From Burkholderiales bacterium (GTDB lineage: Bacteria; Pseudomonadota; Gammaproteobacteria; Burkholderiales; Burkholderiaceae_D), in assembly GCA_947451925.1 (NCBI GenBank), contig CANGAW010000006.1, positions 1 to 64,000 of the forward strand: a stretch of DNA of 64,000 nucleotides. Direction: 5' to 3'. Of the stretch, positions 57,455 through 64,000 are shown piece after piece. The notes below the pieces were generated by a model. It saw only the letters and a list, made by a program, of their open reading frames with translations, did no database searches and was not told where the DNA came from. Each line of letters starts with the position of its first letter. Within the stretch, counting starts at the first letter, position 1. The position numbers and the translations under genes are program-made.

Positions 57455-58417
57455 ATGAATACCAAGAAGTTTGCGTCGCAAGCCGACCTGCAGGAAAAAA
57501 AGACCAGTTTCATCAAGCTCTCCGATAACGCCTATGCGTATACCGCCGAAGGCGATCCGAATTCGGGCGTGATCATCGGCGACGATGCCGTGATGGTGAT
57601 CGACACTACCGCTACGCCAGTGATGGCGCAGGCGCTGATCAAGCATATTCGCGACATCACCGATCTGCCGATCAAATACGTGACCCTGACGCACTACCAT
57701 GCGGTGCGCGTACTAGGAGCCTCCGCCTACTTCGATGAAGGCGCAGAGCAGGTGATCGCTTCGCGCGGCACCTATGAACTGATCGTTGAGCGCGGCGCGC
57801 AAGATATGCAGTCCGAAATCGAACGTTTTCCGCGTCTGTTTGCCGGCGTTGAATCGGTGCCGGGCCTGACCTGGCCAACGCTGGTGTTCGATCATGCGCT
57901 GACCGTTTTCATGGGCAAGCTTGAAGTGCAGATCATGCATGTCGGCATGGGCCATACCAAGGGCGACACCATTGTCTGGATTCCTTCGCAAAAAGTGCTG
58001 TTCTCCGGCGACCTGGTGGAATATGACGCCGCTGCCTACACCGGCGACGCACAACTTGAAGAATGGCCGCACACGCTGGAAGTCTTGCGTGCCATGGGTG
58101 CAGATAAATTAGTGCCCGGCCGCGGTCCGGCACTGCTCAACCCTGCCGAAGTCAATGCCGGTCTGGACTACACCAAAGAGTTCGTCACCACCTTGTTGTC
58201 GAGCGCAAAAGAAGCCGTCGCTGCCGGGCATGACCTGAAAGCGGCGATGGCGCATGTGCGTTCACACATGGATGGCAAATTTGGTCATGTATTCATTTAT
58301 GAACACTGCCTGCCATTTGATGTCACGCGTGCGGTGGATGAAGCCCGCGGCATTAAACATCCGCGCATCTGGACCGCAGAGCGCGACAAGGAAATGTGGC
58401 ACGCCTTGCAAGACTGA
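57455..58417 (+). CDS. Metallo-beta-lactamase-fold hydrolase with altered metal motif
   Basis: A 320-residue MBL-fold protein; MNTKKFASQ is its start, without a strong ribosome site. The fold is supported by GVIIGDDAVMVIDTTATP, VGMGHTKGDTIVWIP and VLFSGDLVEYD. The usual HxHxDH reads HYHAVR (His80, His82, Val84, Arg85), so the second metal site should be lost or changed. The downstream His and GD residues remain. It is the first gene of the IclR-divergent operon; the following monooxygenase gene starts 12 bases after. Role unknown, perhaps hydrolysis of a ring-derived thioester or lactone (inference). Confidence 0.85.
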   Translation: MNTKKFASQADLQEKKTSFIKLSDNAYAYTAEGDPNSGVIIGDDAVMVIDTTATPVMAQALIKHIRDITDLPIKYVTLTHYHAVRVLGASAYFDEGAEQVIASRGTYELIVERGAQDMQSEIERFPRLFAGVESVPGLTWPTLVFDHALTVFMGKLEVQIMHVGMGHTKGDTIVWIPSQKVLFSGDLVEYDAAAYTGDAQLEEWPHTLEVLRAMGADKLVPGRGPALLNPAEVNAGLDYTKEFVTTLLSSAKEAVAAGHDLKAAMAHVRSHMDGKFGHVFIYEHCLPFDVTRAVDEARGIKHPRIWTAERDKEMWHALQD

Positions 58418-58429
58418 ACCGGGTTCGCG

Positions 58430-60097
58430 ATGCATCAGACCTATACCTATCAAAAGTTTGTCTACACCCCACCGGCCGAACTGCAACAGGAGAGCGTTGC
58501 AAGGCGTCCGCTGGTCATCGTCGGTGCCGGCCCGGTTGGGCTGGCAGCGGCCATCGATGCGCGTCTGCAAGGCATAGAGGTGCTGCTTGTTGATGATGAC
58601 GACACCGTATCTGTCGGCTCCCGCGGCCTGTGTTATGCCAAGCGCACGCTGGACGTGCTGGACCGTCTCGGTTGCGGTGATCCGGTGGTGGAGAAGGGCG
58701 TGGGCTGGGATGTAGGCCGCACCTTCTTTCATGATGACGAAGTCTTCAACTTCAATCTGCGACCCCAAGCCGGCTTCAAGCGGCCGGGCATGGTCAACCT
58801 GCAGCAATACTATCTGGAAGAATATCTGGCCAGACGTGCGCTGGAGCTGGGTGCTGAACTACGCTGGAAAAGTAAAGTCGTCGCCATTGATTCGCAAGAT
58901 GACGGTGTGCGATTGCAAGTCGAGACACCGGACGGCTGCTATGCGCTGGACGCTGACTGGCTGATTGTCTGCGACGGTGCACGCAGTCCGATTCGCAATA
59001 TGCTGGGCCTTGAAGTCGACGGCAAGGTGTTCATGGATCGCTTCCTGATTGCCGACGTGCTGATGAAGGCCGATTTTCCTGCGGAGCGCTGGTTCTGGTT
59101 TAATCCGCCTTTTCATCCCGAACAATCGGTTTTGTTACATCGTGAAGCCGATGACGTATGGCGCATCGATTTCCAGCTTGGCTGGGATGTCGACCCTGAA
59201 GAAGAGAAAAAGCCCGAGAACGTGATCCCGCGCATCAAGGCCATGCTCGGTGACGATCGCGAATTTTCGCTGGAATGGGTCAGTGTCTATACCTTTCAGT
59301 GCCGGCGCATGCAGTCCTTCCGTCACGGTCGCTGCCTGTTTGCGGGCGACGCCGCGCATCAGGTGTCGCCGTTCGGTGCGCGAGGCGCCAACTCCGGCGT
59401 GCAAGACGCCGACAACCTGATCTGGAAACTGAAACTGGTTTTAGACGGCAAGGCACCGGCGCAACTGCTCGACACCTATTCGACCGAACGCGCTGCTGCG
59501 GCAGATGAAAACATTTTGAACTCCACCCGTTCAACCGATTTCATCACGCCCAAAGGGCCTGTCAGCAAAACCTTCCGCAATGCCGTGCTTGAACTATCAC
59601 GAGAGCATGCCTTTGCGCGCAAGCTGGTTAATTCCGGCCGCCTGTCCGTGCCGACCTTTCTTACCAACTCGGTATTGAACACGATTGATAGCGATGAATT
59701 TGCCGGCGACATGGTGCCCGGTGCGCCTATGGACGACGCCCCAGTGCAAATCAATGCGCAGCGGCAGTGGCTGATTGATCAATGCGGTGGCCGCTTTCAG
59801 GCGCTGTATTTTGTCACTGACCCAGCGCAAATTTCCGCCGAACTGATTGCGTTGTTTGCGCGTCTGGCTAATGCCAGTATTCCGGTCGAAACCTTGATTG
59901 TCGCCAGTAAGCCAGGGCATCTGCCGGGCCTGACGGTGGCAGTCGATGAAGAAGGTCTGGCTGCTGCGCGATACGATGCCAGTGCGGGTACTTTCTATTT
60001 GCTGCGACCGGATCAGCATGTGGCTGCGCGCTGGCGTCAGCCCGCAGAAGCGCAGATCAACATGGCCCTTGCACGCGCTACTTGCAACCTCGTATAG
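58430..60097 (+). CDS. FAD-dependent aromatic monooxygenase (MhpA/PheA-like)
   Basis: A 555-residue class A flavoprotein hydroxylase. FAD motif VIVGAGPVGLAAAIDARLQG near residue 28, the DG motif VCDGARSPIRNMLG, and the second FAD motif CLFAGDAAHQVSPFGARGAN with GVQDADNLIWKL. The C-terminal thioredoxin-like domain is of the MhpA type. Such enzymes hydroxylate phenolic rings with NAD(P)H. Given fahA and maiA downstream, the product may be a gentisate- or homogentisate-like hydroquinone (inference). Confidence 0.88.
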   Translation: MHQTYTYQKFVYTPPAELQQESVARRPLVIVGAGPVGLAAAIDARLQGIEVLLVDDDDTVSVGSRGLCYAKRTLDVLDRLGCGDPVVEKGVGWDVGRTFFHDDEVFNFNLRPQAGFKRPGMVNLQQYYLEEYLARRALELGAELRWKSKVVAIDSQDDGVRLQVETPDGCYALDADWLIVCDGARSPIRNMLGLEVDGKVFMDRFLIADVLMKADFPAERWFWFNPPFHPEQSVLLHREADDVWRIDFQLGWDVDPEEEKKPENVIPRIKAMLGDDREFSLEWVSVYTFQCRRMQSFRHGRCLFAGDAAHQVSPFGARGANSGVQDADNLIWKLKLVLDGKAPAQLLDTYSTERAAAADENILNSTRSTDFITPKGPVSKTFRNAVLELSREHAFARKLVNSGRLSVPTFLTNSVLNTIDSDEFAGDMVPGAPMDDAPVQINAQRQWLIDQCGGRFQALYFVTDPAQISAELIALFARLANASIPVETLIVASKPGHLPGLTVAVDEEGLAAARYDASAGTFYLLRPDQHVAARWRQPAEAQINMALARATCNLV

Positions 60098-60106
60098 GAG
60101 TCGTCC

Positions 60107-60331
60107 ATGTCCCTAAACCTCGAACCGAATTTTAACGAGCCGGGTAAACGCTATTTCCGTGACTTCTCGCCGGGCGACGATTTTTATCAGAGTCTGATCG
60201 ATCTGCATCTGGATCTGAGTGAAGAGCAAAGCGCCAGCGTCAATGCCAAACTGATTTTGATTCTGTCTAACCACATCGGCGACATGAGTGTTTTGCGTGA
60301 AGCGATGACGCTGGCGCGTGCCGGCATCTGA
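60107..60331 (+). CDS. DUF2783 family small protein
   Basis: A 74-residue protein: an aromatic/charged N-terminus (NEPGKRYFRDFSPGDDFYQ) and a helical remainder (DLHLDLSEEQSASVNAKLIL). It matches the DUF2783 pattern, proteins regularly found beside flavin monooxygenases of aromatic operons. GGAG precedes the ATG and it starts nine bases after the monooxygenase. A small partner or stability factor for that enzyme is plausible but unproven. Confidence 0.8.
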   Translation: MSLNLEPNFNEPGKRYFRDFSPGDDFYQSLIDLHLDLSEEQSASVNAKLILILSNHIGDMSVLREAMTLARAGI

Positions 60332-60361
60332 CGCAAATCAGACTTTATTTTTGGAGGTTTT

Positions 60362-60904
60362 ATGTTGCTTCAAGGCGTACATCACGTGGCTTACCGCTGC
60401 AAGGATGCGAAGGAAACCGTGGAGTGGTACACCCAGCATCTGGCGATGAATTTTGTGCTGGCTATTGCCGAAAACGAAGTGCCGTCGACCAAGGCGCCTG
60501 ATCCTTACATGCACATCTTTCTGGATGCCGGCAATGGCAATGTGCTGGCATTTTTTGAATTGCCAACACAGCAGCCTATGGACCGTGATCAGAACACACC
60601 GGCCTGGGTACAGCATCTGGCGTTCAAAGTCGAGTCGATGAAAACCCTGCTGGCTACCAAAGCCAGACTGGAAGCTGCGGGCATTGCCGTCATCGGTCCG
60701 GTCAACCACACCATCTTCAAAAGTATTTATTTCTTTGACCCGAATGGACACCGTCTGGAGTTGGCAGTCGATTGCGGTACGCCAGAAATGTACGAGAAAC
60801 TCGATCAGGTGAAATGGGACATGCTCGAAGAATGGAGCAAAACCAAAAAAGCGCCGCAACATGCACGCTGGATGCATGACGACAGCCTGACTTCGGGAGC
60901 ATGA
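60362..60904 (+). CDS. VOC family protein (glyoxalase/extradiol dioxygenase superfamily)
   Basis: A 180-residue single vicinal-oxygen-chelate domain with GGAGG upstream. Possible metal ligands: His in LQGVHHVAYRC, His in AWVQHLAFKVE and Glu in GHRLELAVDCG, the usual His-His-Glu pattern. Extradiol dioxygenases normally have two VOC modules in about 300 residues, so a one-module ring-cleaving enzyme would be of the small type; a glyoxalase or isomerase role is equally possible. Its stop overlaps the fahA start (ATGA). Confidence 0.85.
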   Translation: MLLQGVHHVAYRCKDAKETVEWYTQHLAMNFVLAIAENEVPSTKAPDPYMHIFLDAGNGNVLAFFELPTQQPMDRDQNTPAWVQHLAFKVESMKTLLATKARLEAAGIAVIGPVNHTIFKSIYFFDPNGHRLELAVDCGTPEMYEKLDQVKWDMLEEWSKTKKAPQHARWMHDDSLTSGA

Positions 60905-62256
60905 GGGTGACGCAACTAAATGTGACGCAAAAAAATGTGACGCAACTAAACGAGACACATGATCCGGCCTTGCAAAGCTGGGTCAGTTCAGCCAATTTTG
61001 CCGGCACCGATTTTCCCATTCAAAATTTGCCGTTTGCAGTTTTTCGTCGCAGCGGATCGAACGAAGCATTTCGCGGCGGTGTCGCCATTGGCGACGCGGT
61101 ACTTGATTTGGCCGCAGTCCATGCAAAAGGGATTTTCACAGGCCCGGCTGGCCTGGCGGTGCAGGCTGCAGCAGCTGAAAATCTGAACGCCTTCATGGCG
61201 CTGGGGCCAGCAGTCTGGAGCGCGCTGCGGCTGGCGCTGTCACGCGCTTTGCGCGCTGGTGCAAAAGAAGAACACGCTTTGCAAGACTGCCTGTTGCCTA
61301 TGGCAGCCGTGGAATACACGGTGCCGGCCAACATCGGCGACTACACGGATTTTTATACTTCCATTTATCACGCGACCAATATCGGCAAATTATTCAGGCC
61401 CGATAATCCGCTGCTGCCCAATTACAAATGGATACCGATCGGCTATCACGGCCGTGCGTCAAGCATCGGTATCTCCGGTCAGCACTTTCGCCGTCCTTTG
61501 GGGCAGATCATGCCGCCGGGTGCAGAAAAGCCGGTCTTGGCACTCTCGAAACGCCTCGATATTGAACTGGAACTGGGCATCTTCATCGGTGCCGGCAATG
61601 CGCTGGGCGAATCGATTCCCATCGCGGAAGCGGAAAGCCATGTGTTCGGCATTTGCCTGTTGAACGACTGGTCGGCGCGCGATATACAGGGCTGGGAATA
61701 TCAGCCACTCGGCCCTTTTCTGGCGAAAAATTTTGCCACCACGATTTCACCCTGGATCGTCACCCTGGAAGCGCTGGCACCATACCGGACTGCGTTTACC
61801 CGTCCGGCAGAAGACCCGCAGCCGCTGCCTTATCTCGATAGCGAAGCGAACCGCGCAGCGGGCGCATTCGATATCCAGTTACAGGTCGGTTTGCAGACGC
61901 CACGCATGCGCGAAGAAAAACAAAGCGAGCATGTATTTTGCCGCACCAGTTATCGCCATGCGTACTGGACGATTGCGCAAATGCTCACCCACCACACGGT
62001 CAATGGTTGCAATCTGCGACCCGGCGATTTGTTCGGCAGCGGCACCTTGTCTGGACCCACGCTGGAGCAGGCCGGAGCATTGATCGAGATTACCGCTGGC
62101 GGCAAAAATCCCATGCCCTTGCCAAACGGCGAGCAGCGTACTTTTCTGGAAGATGGTGACACGGTGGTGATTCGTGGCTGGTGCGAAAAGCCAGGCGCTG
62201 CGCGCATTGGTTTTGGCGACTGCACGGGCACGGTCATGCCGGGGAAAGTTGTCTGA
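60901..62256 (+). CDS. fahA: Fumarylacetoacetase
   Basis: Splits fumarylacetoacetate into fumarate and acetoacetate, the last step of homogentisate breakdown. 451 residues including an unusual N-terminal extension made of tandem VTQLN-like units (residues 3-17). Core motifs: DFYTSIYHATNIGKLFRPDN, the catalytic His in YHGRASSIG, the metal residues DIELELGIFIG and ICLLNDWSARDIQGWEYQ. The long N-terminal SH3-like domain distinguishes it from the FAH-like hydrolase at 19.3 kb. It overlaps maiA by TGATG. Confidence 0.95.
   Translation: MRVTQLNVTQKNVTQLNETHDPALQSWVSSANFAGTDFPIQNLPFAVFRRSGSNEAFRGGVAIGDAVLDLAAVHAKGIFTGPAGLAVQAAAAENLNAFMALGPAVWSALRLALSRALRAGAKEEHALQDCLLPMAAVEYTVPANIGDYTDFYTSIYHATNIGKLFRPDNPLLPNYKWIPIGYHGRASSIGISGQHFRRPLGQIMPPGAEKPVLALSKRLDIELELGIFIGAGNALGESIPIAEAESHVFGICLLNDWSARDIQGWEYQPLGPFLAKNFATTISPWIVTLEALAPYRTAFTRPAEDPQPLPYLDSEANRAAGAFDIQLQVGLQTPRMREEKQSEHVFCRTSYRHAYWTIAQMLTHHTVNGCNLRPGDLFGSGTLSGPTLEQAGALIEITAGGKNPMPLPNGEQRTFLEDGDTVVIRGWCEKPGAARIGFGDCTGTVMPGKVV
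60907..60951 (+). repeat. Three 15-bp tandem repeats at the start of fahA
   Basis: GTGACGCAACTAAAT, GTGACGCAAAAAAAT and GTGACGCAACTAAAC, in frame, coding five residues each. They explain the extra N-terminal residues of the protein and look like slippage expansion. Confidence 0.9.
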
Positions 62257-62903
62257 TGAAACTCTATAGCTACTTTCGCAGTTCGGCGTCGTATCGGGTG
62301 CGCATAGCCCTGAACCTCAAAGGCCTGACTTACGAAACGGTGCCGGTGCATCTGCTCAAAGACGGTGGCGAGCAATTGACGCCGGCCTACCGGCAATTGA
62401 GTCAGGATGGTCTGGTGCCCGTACTGGTCACAAACGATGGCCAGAGCCTGACCCAGTCGCTGGCCATCATCGACTATCTGGAAGAAACCTGTGCCACCCC
62501 CGCCTTGCTGCCGTCTGATCCGCTTGACCGGGCCTGGGTGCGAAGCCTTGCGCTATCGATTGCCTGCGATATCCATCCGCTGAACAATTTGCGGGTACTG
62601 CGTTATCTGGTCAATGAAATGGCGGTCCCGGAAGAAGCCAAAAACCGCTGGTACAAGCATTGGGTCGAGCAGGGCTTGATGAGTGTCGAGCAGGTATTGG
62701 CGGCAGATGCCCGGACCGGCCGCTATTGCTTCGGCGAGCTACCCGGTCTGGCGGATTGCTGTCTGGTGCCGCAGGTGGCCAATGCAGAACGCATGGGCTG
62801 CGACCTGTCTGCGATGCCCACCATTTTGCGCATTAACGCCGCTTGCCTTGCGCTGGAGGCGTTTGCTGCCGCATCGCCTGCACGTCAGGCCGATGCGGAG
62901 TAA
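62256..62903 (+). CDS. maiA: Maleylacetoacetate isomerase
   Basis: A 215-residue zeta-class glutathione transferase isomerising maleylacetoacetate (or maleylpyruvate) to the fumaryl form. The start ATG overlaps the fahA stop. Signature SSASYRVRIALNLKG with the active Ser, thioredoxin-fold GLVPVLV, SLAIIDYLEE, and the helical half with CDIHPLNNLRVLRYL. Together with fahA it completes the lower pathway from a homogentisate- or gentisate-type ring-cleavage product. Last gene of the operon; yajQ converges. Confidence 0.95.
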   Translation: MKLYSYFRSSASYRVRIALNLKGLTYETVPVHLLKDGGEQLTPAYRQLSQDGLVPVLVTNDGQSLTQSLAIIDYLEETCATPALLPSDPLDRAWVRSLALSIACDIHPLNNLRVLRYLVNEMAVPEEAKNRWYKHWVEQGLMSVEQVLAADARTGRYCFGELPGLADCCLVPQVANAERMGCDLSAMPTILRINAACLALEAFAAASPARQADAE

Positions 62904-62919
62904 ATCATGGCTGTGCTGA

Positions 62920-63405
62920 TTAGTCTCTGAAATTATTGAATTCCAGCGGCAAATCAGTGACTTCTTTTCTCAGTAGCGCCATGGTGGCCTGCAAGTCGTC
63001 GCGCTTGGCGCCGGTTACCCGCAATGCTTCGCCCTGAATGCTGGCTTGCACCTTGGTTTTACTGTCCTTGATGATGCGCTGAATTTTTTTCGCCGCATCG
63101 GACTCGATGCCATTTTTCACCTTGATGACTTGCTTGACCTTGTCGCCACCGATTTTTTCGATCTTGCCCAGGTCAAGAAAACGCACATCCACATTGCGCT
63201 TGCTCATTTTGGTGGTCAGTACATCTCGCACCTGACTGAGTTGAAATTCGCTGTCAGCATAAGCGGTCAGTTCACGCTCTTTTTGTTCGACGCGGGCGTC
63301 GCTGCCTTTGAAGTCGAAGCGGGTCGTGATTTCCTTGTTACTCTGTTCGACAGCATTTTTTACTTCGACCTGATTGGCTTCTGATACAACATCAAATGAT
63401 GGCAT
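62920..63405 (-). CDS. YajQ family nucleotide-binding protein
   Basis: A 161-residue YajQ protein with two ferredoxin-like repeats: [52 protein letters not shown] and [20 protein letters not shown]. Members bind cyclic di-GMP in Xanthomonas; this activity here is inferred. Single gene, divergent from murB. Confidence 0.95.
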   Translation of the reverse strand: MPSFDVVSEANQVEVKNAVEQSNKEITTRFDFKGSDARVEQKERELTAYADSEFQLSQVRDVLTTKMSKRNVDVRFLDLGKIEKIGGDKVKQVIKVKNGIESDAAKKIQRIIKDSKTKVQASIQGEALRVTGAKRDDLQATMALLRKEVTDLPLEFNNFRD

Positions 63406-63490
63406 TGACTAATTCCTCCCGGACCGTGACAAGTGCGCATTTTAGCGGAAAAATTAGCGCTCACAGTCAGATCGGTATAATCCAGCGCCT

Positions 63491-64000
63491 ATGAAGTCCC
63501 CCCTTAAGTCTCCCCTTGCTCTGCAGTCCGAGGTGTCCTTGCGTGCGCTCAATACTTTTGGCGTCGAAGCACGGGCCCGCGCCTATTTGCCGGTCACTGC
63601 CTTGGCGACGCTGGAGGCGGTCCGCGCTGATCCGGTGCTTGCCCGCATGCCGCGTCTGGTGCTGGGTGGCGGCAGCAATCTCTTGCTGACCCGGGATGTC
63701 GATGCGCTGGTGCTGCATATGACAAACCGTGGCATCGCTGTCACTGGCGAAGACAAGGAACATACCTACGTTTGCGCGCAAGCCGGCGAGAGTTGGCACG
63801 GGCTGGTGCAATGGACGTTGGCGCAGGGACTGGGCGGGCTGGAAAACCTGTCACTGATACCGGGCAGCGTTGGTGCTGCACCCATACAGAATATCGGCGC
63901 CTATGGCAGCGAGATGGCGGATTGTTTTCATTCCTTGCGGGCGTTTGATTTTAAAACCGGCGAGTTGCTGACTTTGTCGCGAGGCGATTGCGCATTTGGC
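63491..64000 (+). CDS. murB: UDP-N-acetylenolpyruvoylglucosamine reductase, N-terminal part
   Basis: MurB reduces UDP-GlcNAc-enolpyruvate to UDP-MurNAc with NADPH and FAD in peptidoglycan synthesis. The first 170 codons are in the window; the frame is open to the right edge. Seen: NTFGVEARA, the FAD-binding LVLGGGSNLLLTRD and NLSLIPGSVGAAPIQNIGAYG. The lack of the type IIa/b distinction here comes from truncation. Confidence 0.96.
   Translation, partial: MKSPLKSPLALQSEVSLRALNTFGVEARARAYLPVTALATLEAVRADPVLARMPRLVLGGGSNLLLTRDVDALVLHMTNRGIAVTGEDKEHTYVCAQAGESWHGLVQWTLAQGLGGLENLSLIPGSVGAAPIQNIGAYGSEMADCFHSLRAFDFKTGELLTLSRGDCAFG

Overview
The window looks like an ordinary stretch of chromosome from a betaproteobacterium of the order Burkholderiales. 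An Oxalobacteraceae-like organism (Herminiimonas/Janthinobacterium type) fits best. That placement is inference from gene order (lpxK-Trm112-kdsB-adk, ribF-ileS-lspA-coaBC-dut, fkpB-ispH, clpS-clpA, radC-rpmB-rpmG), moderate GC content and protein resemblance; no search was run. I see no prophage, insertion sequence, integrase, CRISPR array or rRNA operon. One tRNA (Arg, anticodon CCT) is present. Two genes are cut by the window edges: lpxK at the left and murB at the right.

Layout. 1-5 kb: lipid A/KDO synthesis (lpxK, a Trm112-like zinc protein, kdsB), adenylate kinase and a membrane proton pyrophosphatase. 5-12.6 kb: a short-chain dehydrogenase, a patatin-like lipase, an orphan barstar-like protein, purN, an RsmB/NOP-type RNA methyltransferase, an MscS channel and a fatty-acid desaturase. 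12.7-15.6 kb: rpmG-rpmB-radC on the minus strand facing fkpB-ispH on the plus strand. 15.6-19.2 kb: a livHMGF transporter operon running straight on from ispH, without a binding-protein gene. 19-29.5 kb: a FAH-family hydrolase, two small secreted proteins, tRNA-Arg, uup, sirB1-like, murJ, rpsT, DUF192, rluE, icd and a cold-shock gene. 29.7-43.7 kb: clpSA, a lipoprotein M48-like pseudo-peptidase, the dut-coaBC-lspA-ileS-ribF block, rsmE, transketolase and GAPDH. 43.7-48.5 kb: a DUF799/DUF4810/CsgG lipoprotein trio and glnE. 48.5-56.4 kb: yhdP, a nitrilase-family amidase, tldD and aroG. 56.5-62.9 kb: an IclR-regulated aromatic-ring catabolic operon ending in fumarylacetoacetase and maleylacetoacetate isomerase. 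62.9-64 kb: yajQ and the start of murB.

The most interesting signal lies between tldD and aroG. A 23-codon open frame carries Phe6, Tyr7, Phe8, Tyr9, Phe12 and Tyr14, and is followed by an intrinsic terminator directly in front of aroG, the first enzyme of aromatic amino-acid synthesis. A segment inside the leader frame repeats the terminator's right arm, so it can pair with the left arm as an antiterminator. This is the layout of a Phe/Tyr-sensing transcription attenuator.

Other points worth a second look are the aromatic operon, which lacks a recognisable cupin-type homogentisate dioxygenase but contains a single-domain VOC protein; an M48-like lipoprotein whose HExxH motif reads RExxH; a metallo-beta-lactamase-fold protein with a broken HxHxDH motif; a REP-like inverted pair inside the DUF799 cluster; and a perfect 14-bp palindrome upstream of icd.
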